Below are positions 1 through 7,556 of a stretch of 64,000 nt of DNA, in pieces. Within the stretch, counting starts at the first letter, position 1; every line of letters starts with the position of its first letter. The position numbers and the translations under genes were made by a program. Origin of the DNA: Paludibacteraceae bacterium (GTDB lineage: Bacteria; Bacteroidota; Bacteroidia; Bacteroidales; Paludibacteraceae); assembly GCA_017503075.1 (NCBI GenBank), contig JAFVTU010000011.1, positions 59,239 through 123,238 on the forward strand, read 5' to 3'. The notes beneath the pieces were generated by a model. That model saw nothing but the letters and a program-made list of their open reading frames with translations. It was not told where the DNA came from and did no database searches.

Positions 1-898
1 CGGGTTCGTAACCTTTTCCTTTTTTGGTGATGATGTGCAATACTTTAGGTCCTTCGTAGTCTTTAATCTCTTTGAATATACGCACCAAGTTCAGCACGTC
101 GTGTCCGTCTGCTGGACCGAAATAACGCAGATTGAGTCCTTGGAAGATATTATTATCTTGTTTGGTAAGTAGTGCTTTGAGATTATTGTTGAAACTTTGT
201 AGGCGTCCTTTATTATCATCATTGATGATATGTAGTTTGCGTGCTACTCTATATCCCCACCAACGCCAGCGATTGTATCGCTCGCTTGTAGTCAAATCTA
301 CTAGGTATTGCGTAAAACCACCTTTGATAGGGTCGATAGCCATATTATTGTCATTGAGTACAATCAGCAGATTATTCTTGAGCATAGAGGTATTGTTTAG
401 TCCCTCGAATGCTAATCCGCCCGTCATAGCCCCGTCACCGATGATCGCTACCACTCGTTGCTTCTCAACTCTACCATCTACAGCCGCTTTGGCAGCGATC
501 TCTTCACCAATGGTAATTCCTAATGCTGCCGAAATACTATTGCTTGCATGACCTGCAATAAACGCATCATATTCGCTCTCCATGGGAGAGGGGAACGGTG
601 CTAAACCTTTGAACTGTCGGTTGGTATGAAAACGCTCGCGTCTGCCTGTGAGAATTTTATGGGCATATGCTTGGTGCCCTACGTCCCATACGAGCTGGTC
701 GTTGGGTGTATCGAATACGTAATGCAGAGCAACCGTCAACTCTACTGTACCAAGCGACGAGCCTAAGTGACCAGGGTTGTGGCTCAACTGCTGAATAATA
801 AAGTCGCGTACTTCGCTGCACACCTGTGGCAATGCCTCCAATGGCAATGCTTTCAAGTCGTTAGGGTAGTGAATATTATTCAAATATTTGTACTCCAT
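1..898 (-). CDS. dxs: 1-deoxy-D-xylulose-5-phosphate synthase, C-terminus beyond window
   Basis: Reading leftward from an ATG at 898, the frame stays open to the window edge (299 codons), so only the N-terminal half is present. It condenses pyruvate and glyceraldehyde-3-phosphate with thiamine diphosphate, the first step of the MEP isoprenoid pathway, in the cytosol. Visible motifs: [15 protein letters not shown] with the conserved His, [12 protein letters not shown], the cofactor signature GDGAMTGG followed by a conserved Asn pair, and FGPADGHD, which is diagnostic for DXS against other transketolases. A leftward promoter (TAACTTTG at 959-966, TTG box at 987-990) lies about 60 bp upstream. 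The gene is divergent from the lipoprotein gene at 1208. Confidence 0.93.
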   Translation of the reverse strand, partial: MEYKYLNNIHYPNDLKALPLEALPQVCSEVRDFIIQQLSHNPGHLGSSLGTVELTVALHYVFDTPNDQLVWDVGHQAYAHKILTGRRERFHTNRQFKGLAPFPSPMESEYDAFIAGHASNSISAALGITIGEEIAAKAAVDGRVEKQRVVAIIGDGAMTGGLAFEGLNNTSMLKNNLLIVLNDNNMAIDPIKGGFTQYLVDLTTSERYNRWRWWGYRVARKLHIINDDNKGRLQSFNNNLKALLTKQDNNIFQGLNLRYFGPADGHDVLNLVRIFKEIKDYEGPKVLHIITKKGKGYEP

Positions 899-958
899 CT
901 CTATCGAATCATCATTTTATTTCACAGTGCCTACATGTATATGCACACAAAAGGTCTG

Positions 959-990
959 CAAAGTTACACTTTTTTTCTTATATCTGCAAA
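959..990 (-). promoter_or_regulatory. Bacteroidota-type promoter for dxs
   Basis: On the minus strand TAACTTTG (959-966) matches the TAnnTTTG -7 box, and TTTG (987-990) lies 20 bp upstream as the -33 box. It points at the dxs start at 898. Confidence 0.6.
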
Positions 991-1069
991 TTTTACCCCT
1001 ATTTTGCTACTTCCACTTTGCAAAATACTCAAAAAAACTGCAAAATAACACATTTTATAGTACTTTGTA

Positions 1070-1100
1070 TTGCATAGTATTATAAAAGTTATTATCTTTG
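1070..1100 (+). promoter_or_regulatory. Bacteroidota-type promoter upstream of the PepSY-like lipoprotein
   Basis: TTG at 1070-1072 and TATCTTTG at 1093-1100 are 20 bp apart. The box lies about 110 bp before the ATG at 1208, so this transcript would have a leader of about 100 nt that contains the sigma-54 type site at 1138. The stretch 899-1207 otherwise holds only AT-rich spacer and the divergent dxs promoter. Confidence 0.5.
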
Positions 1101-1137
1101 CACCGAATTTATGTTCATGCGCTCTTTGATAGGCTTT

Positions 1138-1152
1138 TGGCACACTTTTTGC
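1138..1152 (+). promoter_or_regulatory. Sigma-54 (RpoN) -24/-12 promoter
   Basis: TGGCAC at 1138-1143 and TTGC at 1149-1152 give the invariant GG and GC dinucleotides separated by exactly 10 bp, the defining RpoN geometry. The predicted start is about 45 nt upstream of the ATG at 1208. A second perfect site lies at 7281. Confidence 0.6.
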
Positions 1153-1207
1153 AAATAATCTTGTAATGACAAATAAACCAGAATAATAACCTTTAAATTA
1201 CGTGATT

Positions 1208-1642
1208 ATGAAAAAGATTTTAGCCGTCATGGCAACCATTATGATTTCGCTGACAGCATGTGCTGATCGTCAGCATGTGATAGCTTACACTGAGTTACCT
1301 GTTCAAGCTCAAACATTTGTTCAAAAGCATTTCAACGTAGCAGATGTGGCATATGTTGAGCAAGAACGAGATGGAATACATCCAGAGTATAAGGTGTATC
1401 TCAAGAATGCAACGGAGATAGATTTTGATCATCGAGGCAATCTGCAATCGATTGACTGTCAAGTTTCTCCAGTTCCTTCGGGAATCATACCTGAGTTGAT
1501 TACCAATTTTGTTGCTTTGCATCATCCTAACCATTTTATTGTGGAATATACAATAGAATACCGTCATTTGCAGGTTGAACTCAGCAATGGACTAGAGCTT
1601 ATCTTCGATATGGAAGGACATTTCATACGTGTGGATGACTAA
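1208..1642 (+). CDS. PepSY-like (BLIP-like) lipoprotein
   Basis: 144 aa. A short hydrophobic signal ends in the lipobox-like LTAC, so the mature protein is probably lipid-anchored from Cys about residue 19. The remainder resembles the small Bacteroidota PepSY-like / beta-lactamase-inhibitor-like family: two half-repeats, each with a YKV or VEL strand followed by an I-x-FD strand and a G turn (EIDFDHRGNL and ELIFDMEGHF). The role is unknown; the family is thought to bind proteins in the envelope. ATG at 1208 is preferred over a GTG two codons earlier because MKK starts a normal signal peptide. Expression may be RpoN-dependent (site at 1138). Confidence 0.75.
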   Translation: MKKILAVMATIMISLTACADRQHVIAYTELPVQAQTFVQKHFNVADVAYVEQERDGIHPEYKVYLKNATEIDFDHRGNLQSIDCQVSPVPSGIIPELITNFVALHHPNHFIVEYTIEYRHLQVELSNGLELIFDMEGHFIRVDD

Positions 1643-1711
1643 TGTGCCAATATCTTATGTCATAAGCGATGAAGTATGCAATTGATTTATAACTATTTAA
1701 TAATTCAAACA

Positions 1712-1912
1712 ATGAAAAAACTGTATCGTTCTTCCAACCGCATTTTGGCGGGTGTTTGTGGCGGAATCGCCGAGTATTTTGATGTAGATCCTACTTTGAT
1801 TCGAGTAGTATTCGCGGTATTAACATTATTTTCTGCGGCATTTCCTGGCTTGCTACTCTACATCATCTTGATGATTCTTATTCCAAATTACAATCAGATT
1901 GAAAATCAGTAA
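1712..1912 (+). CDS. PspC domain membrane protein
   Basis: 66 aa. The sequence KKLYRSSNRILAGVCGGIAE followed by YFDVDPTLIRVVF is a textbook PspC domain (phage-shock-protein C), ending in one transmembrane helix at about residues 34-58. In other bacteria PspC senses inner-membrane stress; in Bacteroidota such single-domain forms usually sit beside PadR-type regulators, as here. The ATG at 1712 is chosen because the domain begins at once; an ATG at 1676 would add 12 unrelated residues. PadR follows 13 bp downstream. Confidence 0.85.
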   Translation: MKKLYRSSNRILAGVCGGIAEYFDVDPTLIRVVFAVLTLFSAAFPGLLLYIILMILIPNYNQIENQ

Positions 1913-1925
1913 ATTGTAAGCAAAG

Positions 1926-2246
1926 ATGCTATCCAATCTCAAAAGCCAAATGCGCAAGGGATTATTGGAATATTGTATCCTCTCCATTATCCATCAAAGC
2001 GAGGCATATGCTTCGGATATCCTTGATACCCTGAAGGAGGCTCAGCTATTGGTAGTGGAGGGGACAGTATATCCACTCCTCACCCGCATGAAGAACGAAG
2101 GCCTGCTATCCTATCGTTGGCAAGAGTCCACAGGCGGACCGCCGCGCAAGTATTACACCCTCACAGAAGAGGGGAAGCAACTGCTTGCTCAACTTGATGA
2201 AGAATGGCAATCTATTTGTCAGGCAATCAACCAAATAACCAAATAA
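1926..2246 (+). CDS. PadR family transcriptional regulator
   Basis: 106 aa, the normal size of a short (type 2) PadR. The winged-helix core is clear: QMRKGLLEYCILSIIHQSEA, then a recognition region with EGTVYPLLTRMKNEGLLSYR, and the wing SxGGPPRKYYTLTEEGKQLL. PadR proteins are dimeric repressors that respond to envelope or small-molecule stress. It sits 13 bp after PspC and 3 bp before the PspC/GIN protein, so it probably controls its own operon. Confidence 0.9.
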   Translation: MLSNLKSQMRKGLLEYCILSIIHQSEAYASDILDTLKEAQLLVVEGTVYPLLTRMKNEGLLSYRWQESTGGPPRKYYTLTEEGKQLLAQLDEEWQSICQAINQITK

Positions 2247-2249
2247 ATT

Positions 2250-3650
2250 ATGAAAGAAACTCGTACAATCAACCTCAATGGTTTGGTATATCACATCGAC
2301 TACGATGCTTATCAACTTTTGCGTGATTATCTTCACGATATTGAGCTACGTCTTCCTCAGGAAGACCGTCAGGAAGTAATGACTGATATTGAAGCACGCA
2401 TTGCCGAATTGCTACAAAAAGCGCTCTTTGCAAAGAACGTGCAAGTAGTTAATGTTCAGATGGTTCAGTCTGTCAAAGAGCAAATTGGTGCTCCTTCAGA
2501 GTTTGGACCTAACCGCCGTCCTAAAGTCAAAGTAGATAAGTCGCAAAATAGTGGTTGTGGTCGTGTGTTTAGCATTGTCCTCAACGTCATATTGGCTATT
2601 TTGGCTTTGCCGATGATTTTCGTGGGGCTTGCTATCCTTTTCGCCATCGTACTTTCGCTCTTTGGTGTTGCAGTGGCTGGGACGACTAGTTTGGCATCCA
2701 TCATGCCTATTTTCCCTGTCTTTGCCGAACTTTTAGTGGATGGTGGAGCGGTGATGATTCCGCTTTTGATGGTTGCACTTATCCTGATTATTGCACTACC
2801 AATTGTGATGTTAGTGCACACCATAGTCACATACATGCGCACGCGACGCGGTCCAAAAGCACGTTTTTGGTGGATCACCATCCTATTCTGGCTCGCATCA
2901 CTTATCTTCTGGGGAGTTTCACTCGTGCGTTTGTACACATCGTACAACAATGCCCCTGAAATTCTTAAGGCCATGACGTTCGAGGGGTTAGACGTTGATG
3001 ACGCAGGTGCTATCACTTCCGTTTTGCAATTGGATGCTTACCATACTGTACATCTGCGTGGAGCGGCCGAATTGGAACTACAAAACGCAAGCACTCCATC
3101 TACCACACTGACTACCAACATCTTAATGCCAAGCATGAGTTCCGAGAATATCACCGCAGAAGTTCGTGATAGCATTCTCTACATTGACACGCGCACCAAT
3201 ATTCCTATCGATGACTTGATAGCCAAGTTCACCATCGCGACACCCCATCTCCGCGAAATCATTGTGCAAGGTGCTGGTAAGATAGAGACTATTGACAATC
3301 ACTCCCTTCAACTCACATCTCTCAACCTTGATCTCAGCGGAGCAGCTGAAGCTGACCTCTTACTCAACGTGCAGAACCTCACTATTGATGCCAAAGGAGC
3401 TAGCAAATTGGATTTAGCAGGCGTAGCTGACAATCTACACGTCACTATTGCTGGAGCAGGTGAGTTAGAGGCAGAAGACCTACTCGCACAAGTCGTACAT
3501 ATCAATTGTGCGGGAGCTAGCAAAGCCGAAGTCCATGCTGTTCGCGAACTTTGGGCACAAGCTGCTGGAGCTAGCAAAATAAGCTACAAAGGCAATCCTA
3601 CTGTAAAACAAAAATTAGCCGTTGGAGGAAGTTTGATAATCCGAGATTGA
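2250..3650 (+). CDS. PspC-associated membrane protein with C-terminal GIN (DUF2807) domain
   Basis: 466 aa. Residues 1-90 form a charged helical cytoplasmic segment common in Bacteroidota PspC-type proteins (RLPQEDRQEVMTDIEARIAE). Three hydrophobic regions follow at about 106-142, 165-190 and 203-225. From about 250 the chain is a putative adhesin/GIN beta-helix with repeated G-A-x-x-L/A rungs (LRGAAELEL, VQGAGKIE, LSGAAEADL, AKGASKLDL, IAGAGELE, CAGASKAEV, AAGASKISY). These rungs probably face the periplasm. Start overlaps no gene; PadR ends 3 bp before and folC begins 1 bp after, so the four genes look co-transcribed. Role unknown; envelope stress sensing is inferred from context. Confidence 0.8.
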   Translation: MKETRTINLNGLVYHIDYDAYQLLRDYLHDIELRLPQEDRQEVMTDIEARIAELLQKALFAKNVQVVNVQMVQSVKEQIGAPSEFGPNRRPKVKVDKSQNSGCGRVFSIVLNVILAILALPMIFVGLAILFAIVLSLFGVAVAGTTSLASIMPIFPVFAELLVDGGAVMIPLLMVALILIIALPIVMLVHTIVTYMRTRRGPKARFWWITILFWLASLIFWGVSLVRLYTSYNNAPEILKAMTFEGLDVDDAGAITSVLQLDAYHTVHLRGAAELELQNASTPSTTLTTNILMPSMSSENITAEVRDSILYIDTRTNIPIDDLIAKFTIATPHLREIIVQGAGKIETIDNHSLQLTSLNLDLSGAAEADLLLNVQNLTIDAKGASKLDLAGVADNLHVTIAGAGELEAEDLLAQVVHINCAGASKAEVHAVRELWAQAAGASKISYKGNPTVKQKLAVGGSLIIRD

Positions 3651-3651
3651 T

Positions 3652-5013
3652 ATGCTGACTTACCAACAAACACTAGAATATCTCTACGCGTCGCAACCCG
3701 CCTTTCATTTGGTGGGTGCGGCTGCATATAAACCAGGTTTAGACAACACCTATCGCCTGATGGCGCATTTGGGTAATCCACATGAAAAGTTGCATGCGGT
3801 GCATGTGGCAGGTACGAATGGCAAAGGCTCCACCTCCCACCTCATAGCTGCGACACTGCAAGCACAAGGCTACAAAGTAGGCTTATTTACTTCGCCCCAC
3901 TTGGTAGATTTTCGCGAACGAATCCGTATTTCGGGCAAGATGATTCCTGAACAAACGGTAGTGCAATTCGTAGCAGATAACCGAGCGTTTTTGGACGAGG
4001 TACGCCCATCGTTTTTCGAGACGACAATGGCAATGGCGTTTTGGTATTTTATTGAGCAGCAAGTAGATATAGCAGTCATCGAAGTGGGGTTAGGCGGACG
4101 ATTAGATAGTACCAATATCCTCACTCCATTACTCTCCGTCATCACCAATATAGGTATTGATCATACAGAATTCTTAGGCGATACCCTTGCACAAATAGCA
4201 CAAGAGAAAGCGGGCATCATCAAGCCAAACGTCCCTTGTGTAATTGGCGAAACACATCCTGAAACGCAAGGTGTATTTCTCGCTCATGCGCGTGAGTGTG
4301 GTATATTAGGTAATGGGCTTGAAACGACTGATTGTCGTATTTGGTTTGCTGACCAATGTGGATATATGCGCAAGCGCAGGCTGAAGGAAGTGCCTGAATG
4401 TCAGTTAAAGGGAATATATCAAGATAAAAATCAGCAAACAGCATTTGTCGCTCTTCAAGTCCTGCGAAACCATTGCGGCGTTACGCTCTCTCGCAAAGCC
4501 ATTGCACAAGGATTCGCACAAGTATGCACCCTCACTGGTTTGCGTGGCCGTTGGGAGATTCTATCTAAATCGCCACTAACCATTTGTGATACAGGACATA
4601 ATAGTCACGGAATCAGATATGTATCCAAACAACTATGCCAACTACTTGCAAACCAGACAGAACTACCTGATAGCCCTTTACAAACACCTTCATCAACACT
4701 GCGCATAGTATTTGGGATGGTCGGCGACAAAGATATCGATGTCGTATTAAGTGTATTACCAGAGCAAGCTGTCTATTATTTCACACAGCCAGCCACTTCT
4801 CGCGCCTTCTCTGCTCAACAATTGCAAGCCAAATGGCAAGCATTACACCCAACACATATAGATAATCTGTCTTTTACATCTGTATCAGAAGCACTGGCTG
4901 CAGCAAAAAAAGATGCCTCCAGCAAAGACATCATCTTCATCGGAGGCAGCAACTATATTGTCGGAGAAGTGCTATCTGCACCGCACAATAACCGCACAAT
5001 AACCGCACAATAA
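3652..5013 (+). CDS. folC: Bifunctional folylpolyglutamate synthase / dihydrofolate synthase
   Basis: 453 aa, Mur-ligase superfamily. It adds glutamate to dihydropteroate and to reduced folates using ATP. Visible: P-loop GTNGKGST at residues 54-61, LFTSPHLVDFRERI, EVGLGGRLDSTN, NIGIDHTEFLGDT with the metal-binding His, EKAGIIK, and CDTGHNSHG in the C-terminal domain. Length fits the family. The last residues (NNRTITAQ) and the TAA stop are encoded by an 11-bp tandem repeat (4981-5019), so the native C-terminus has been replaced or extended by repeat DNA. Confidence 0.93.
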   Translation: MLTYQQTLEYLYASQPAFHLVGAAAYKPGLDNTYRLMAHLGNPHEKLHAVHVAGTNGKGSTSHLIAATLQAQGYKVGLFTSPHLVDFRERIRISGKMIPEQTVVQFVADNRAFLDEVRPSFFETTMAMAFWYFIEQQVDIAVIEVGLGGRLDSTNILTPLLSVITNIGIDHTEFLGDTLAQIAQEKAGIIKPNVPCVIGETHPETQGVFLAHARECGILGNGLETTDCRIWFADQCGYMRKRRLKEVPECQLKGIYQDKNQQTAFVALQVLRNHCGVTLSRKAIAQGFAQVCTLTGLRGRWEILSKSPLTICDTGHNSHGIRYVSKQLCQLLANQTELPDSPLQTPSSTLRIVFGMVGDKDIDVVLSVLPEQAVYYFTQPATSRAFSAQQLQAKWQALHPTHIDNLSFTSVSEALAAAKKDASSKDIIFIGGSNYIVGEVLSAPHNNRTITAQ

Positions 5014-5019
5014 CCGCAC
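4981..5019 (+). repeat. 11-bp tandem repeat over the folC stop codon
   Basis: CCGCACAATAA occurs three times in a row plus a partial fourth copy. The third copy supplies the stop codon of folC. Gain or loss of a unit would move or remove that stop. Confidence 0.85.
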
Positions 5020-5046
5020 TACTCGTATTATTAGTAGGTCATCCGC

Positions 5047-5682
5047 TTATGGTATATGTATTATAGTCAACCCATCACGTAGCGGCAATATGACTTTCTC
5101 CAAACGTGAATCTTGCGCTACCTTATCGTTGAACTCACGCAATGCAACTGTCTGTTTGTCTTTGTCATAAGCGGAATCAATGATGTGACCATCCCACAGT
5201 GTATTATCTGCTAGAATCCATCCGCCAGAACGCATGAGCGGTAATACTAAATCCAGATAATCGCAATACTCTTTTTTGTCGGCGTCGATGAATACCAAAT
5301 CAAACGCCTCTCGTCTCTCGCCTAATCGCTTCAATTCCTCTTTGGCATCTCCTATTACTAGTTCGATTTTATCTCCAAGTGGTGAAAGTGCGAGATTGCG
5401 ACGGATGGCCGACTCCATTTCATCGTTGTGCTCAATGGTGATAAGTTTGCCATTCTCCGTAAGTCCTTCTGCCAGGCATAGGGCAGAGTAGCCCGTGAAA
5501 GTACCTAATTCTAATATTCGTTGAGGCCGAATCATTTGACTGAACATGCTGAGTAAGCGCCCCTGCACGTGTCCTGACAACATGCGTGGATTGATTACTT
5601 CGAGGTGCGTGCTGCGAGTAATCTGCTTGAGTACATCACTTTCTGGGGAAGAATGTTGCTCTATATAATCGAAAATAGTCAT
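5047..5682 (-). CDS. Class I SAM-dependent O-methyltransferase (CCoAOMT-like)
   Basis: 211 aa. SAM motif I is ILELGTFTGYSALCLAEG at about residues 56-73; DLVFIDADKKEY (about 126-137) carries the metal-binding Asp pair of the caffeoyl-CoA O-methyltransferase-like family; GGWILADNTLWDG follows. These enzymes methylate catechol-like hydroxyls; the bacterial substrate is unknown. MTIFDYIEQ at 5682 is taken as the start because the 32 residues upstream would be encoded by the promoter region itself. Divergent from lrp with overlapping promoters. Confidence 0.88.
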   Translation of the reverse strand: MTIFDYIEQHSSPESDVLKQITRSTHLEVINPRMLSGHVQGRLLSMFSQMIRPQRILELGTFTGYSALCLAEGLTENGKLITIEHNDEMESAIRRNLALSPLGDKIELVIGDAKEELKRLGERREAFDLVFIDADKKEYCDYLDLVLPLMRSGGWILADNTLWDGHIIDSAYDKDKQTVALREFNDKVAQDSRLEKVILPLRDGLTIIHIP

Positions 5683-5701
5683 TTTTGTTTGGATTTGTTT
5701 G

Positions 5702-5749
5702 CAAAAGTACAAAAAAACTTGCATATGTACAAAAAAAATAGTACTTTTG
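5702..5749. promoter_or_regulatory. Overlapping divergent promoters, O-methyltransferase and lrp
   Basis: Rightward: TTG at 5719-5721 and TACTTTTG at 5742-5749 (20 bp apart). Leftward: TACTTTTG on the minus strand at 5702-5709 with TTTG at 5730-5733 (20 bp apart). The -33 box of each promoter lies inside the other promoter, so only one polymerase can bind at a time. This is a natural site for Lrp autoregulation. Confidence 0.65.
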
Positions 5750-5792
5750 CAGTCAAAATGACATAAAAATAATACCAAATAGTAAAAAACAT

Positions 5793-6257
5793 ATGGAATT
5801 AGTAGAGAATATTGACGAGATTGACCGTAAAATCTTGCAAATTATCACTCAGAATGCACGTAAGCCTTTCAAGGATGTAGCGGAGCAAGTAGGTATCAGT
5901 CGTGCGGCCGTACATCAGAGGGTACAAAAGATGTTTGACAATGGTGTCATCACAGGTTCGGGTTATATTGTTAATCCTAAGTCCTTAGGCTACAATCTAT
6001 GTGTATATGTGGGTTTGACACTAGAAAAGGGTAGCATGTACAATGCTGTCAGTGCAGAACTGGAGAAGATTCCAGAGGTGGTGGAGAGTCGATTTACATT
6101 GGGCGCATATTCTATGTTGATAAAGTTGTATGCGCGAGATGACCAACATCTTTTGGATCTTCTGAGCAATAAATTACAAGGCATACATGGTGTGTCAAAT
6201 ACAGAAACGCTGACAGCGTTAGATCAGCGAATAAATCGTTCTTTACCAATACAATAA
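5793..6257 (+). CDS. Lrp/AsnC family transcriptional regulator
   Basis: 154 aa, full length. An N-terminal winged helix-turn-helix starts with IDEIDRKILQIITQNARKPFKDVAEQVG and has the recognition helix ISRAAVHQRVQKM. A C-terminal RAM/ACT-like domain has the usual GxYSMLIKLYARD strand and an effector turn. Members sense amino acids and control nitrogen metabolism. It is followed 25 bp later by trpS. The overlapping divergent promoter suggests autoregulation and control of the O-methyltransferase. Confidence 0.92.
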   Translation: MELVENIDEIDRKILQIITQNARKPFKDVAEQVGISRAAVHQRVQKMFDNGVITGSGYIVNPKSLGYNLCVYVGLTLEKGSMYNAVSAELEKIPEVVESRFTLGAYSMLIKLYARDDQHLLDLLSNKLQGIHGVSNTETLTALDQRINRSLPIQ

Positions 6258-6282
6258 GAATAATATTTTTTTTTGATATACA

Positions 6283-7269
6283 ATGGAAAAAGTAATCAGT
6301 GGCATTCGCCCTACGGGCAATTTGCACCTCGGAAATTATTTTGGTGCAGTGAAGAGTTTTGTGAAGATGCAAGAGGAATATAATTGTATGTTCTTTATTG
6401 CAGACTGGCACTCGCTTACCACACACCCAACTCCCGAAAACTTACGTACATCTGTTCGCACTATCCTCGCTGAATATCTCGCATGTGGCATTGATCCGCA
6501 GAAGGCACCAATCTATGTGCAAAGCGATGTGAAGCAAGTGCTTGAGTTATACCTCTATCTCAATATGAATGCCTATCTCGGCGAATTGGAGCGTGTGACT
6601 TCGTTCAAGGAGAAAGCACGTAAACAACCTGATAACGTGAATGCAGGTTTGCTGACCTATCCATCGCTGATGGCTGCGGATATCTTGGTGCATAAAGCAG
6701 ATAAAGTGCCTGTGGGCAAAGACCAAGAGCAGAATATGGAGATGGCGCGATTGTTTGCACGCCGTTTCAATCGTATCTACAACGTAGAGTATTTCAAAGA
6801 GCCAGAATCTTTCCACTTCAATGCTAAAGCTGTGAAAGTGCCTGGCTTGGACGGTAGTGGCAAGATGGGTAAGAGCGAAGGCAATGCTATCTATCTTTGT
6901 GATGATGAGGCAACTATCAAGAAGAAAGTGATGCGTGCAGTGACTGATGCAGGACCAACAATGCTCAACCAAGTGAAGCCCGAACCAATTGAGAATCTCT
7001 TTACATTGATGCAATTGGTCTCTACCCCTGATACCTACGATTATTTCAATGACCAATACAACAATATGGCCATTCGCTATGGCGATATGAAGAAGCAGTT
7101 GGCTGCAGATATCAATGCCTTCTGCGCACCTATCCGCGAGCGTATATTGGATTTCCAAAGCAACGAAGAATACCTTGCTAAGGTAGCACGCGAAGGTGCT
7201 GAAGCAGCATCTGCTAGCGCAGAAAAGACTATCCGCGAAGTACGCGAGATTATTGGCTTCCGTAACTAA
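6283..7269 (+). CDS. trpS: Tryptophanyl-tRNA synthetase
   Basis: 328 aa, class I. It charges tRNA-Trp. The HIGH motif appears as TGNLHLGNYFGA (residues 11-22), the KMSKS motif as KMGKS (194-198), and the conserved PVGKDQEQNMEMAR stretch binds tryptophan and ATP. Length is typical. There is no room for a T-box or leader because lrp ends 25 bp upstream, so both are probably read from the 5742 promoter. Confidence 0.96.
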   Translation: MEKVISGIRPTGNLHLGNYFGAVKSFVKMQEEYNCMFFIADWHSLTTHPTPENLRTSVRTILAEYLACGIDPQKAPIYVQSDVKQVLELYLYLNMNAYLGELERVTSFKEKARKQPDNVNAGLLTYPSLMAADILVHKADKVPVGKDQEQNMEMARLFARRFNRIYNVEYFKEPESFHFNAKAVKVPGLDGSGKMGKSEGNAIYLCDDEATIKKKVMRAVTDAGPTMLNQVKPEPIENLFTLMQLVSTPDTYDYFNDQYNNMAIRYGDMKKQLAADINAFCAPIRERILDFQSNEEYLAKVAREGAEAASASAEKTIREVREIIGFRN

Positions 7270-7280
7270 AGGCTAAATAT

Positions 7281-7295
7281 TGGCACGGTTTTTGC
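7281..7295 (+). promoter_or_regulatory. Sigma-54 (RpoN) -24/-12 promoter
   Basis: TGGCACGGTTTTTGC at 7281-7295 is a near-perfect RpoN promoter (GG and GC exactly 10 bp apart). It starts 11 bp after the trpS stop. The ATG at 7311 begins about 15 nt after the GC, so the transcript would be almost leaderless. Confidence 0.7.
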
Positions 7296-7310
7296 ATTAT
7301 CTTGATAAAG

Positions 7311-7556
7311 ATGAAGCGCATGTTGTTCATATTATTGGTGTTAATTGGTTGTTGTCAATTGTCAATTGTCAACAGTCAACTATCCAATAGTAAATTGTCA
7401 AATGGTAAATATCTTGATGATGCTTATTATTGGCCAGTGGTGGACACGATTGTGCCTACCGATCCGATATATGATAAGAACGCGCGCGAATTTATTTTCT
7501 TGGAAGATACAACGCAATATCCCGATACGGTAGTAATGCGCATAGTGGAAAAATGA
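7311..7556 (+). CDS. Small exported protein of unknown function
   Basis: 81 aa from the ATG at 7311 (a TTG three codons earlier is less likely). It has a signal peptide (MKRMLFILLVLIGCC), then a low-complexity stretch (QLSIVNSQLSNSKLSNGK) encoded by short TGTCAAT-type repeats, then a short acidic tail rich in D, Y and T. I do not recognise a family. It overlaps the following barrel gene by 4 bp (ATGA), so the two are translationally coupled and probably act together at the cell surface or in the periplasm. Confidence 0.6.
   Translation: MKRMLFILLVLIGCCQLSIVNSQLSNSKLSNGKYLDDAYYWPVVDTIVPTDPIYDKNAREFIFLEDTTQYPDTVVMRIVEK
7353..7409 (+). repeat. TGTCAAT-type short repeats inside a coding region
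   Basis: TTGTCAA recurs in imperfect tandem and encodes the S/N/L-rich linker just after the signal peptide of the protein at 7311. Confidence 0.6.

Noticed and set aside
132-551. Open frame on the plus strand (139 codons) opposite dxs
   Set aside because: It lies wholly antisense to clear DXS motifs and has no family features or start signals.
2465-3016. Long antisense frame in the PspC/GIN gene
   Set aside because: Shadow of a gene with membrane helices and GIN rungs; composition is that of a mirrored coding strand.
6258-6282. T-box or tryptophan leader before trpS
   Set aside because: Only 25 bp separate lrp and trpS, too little for a leader structure.
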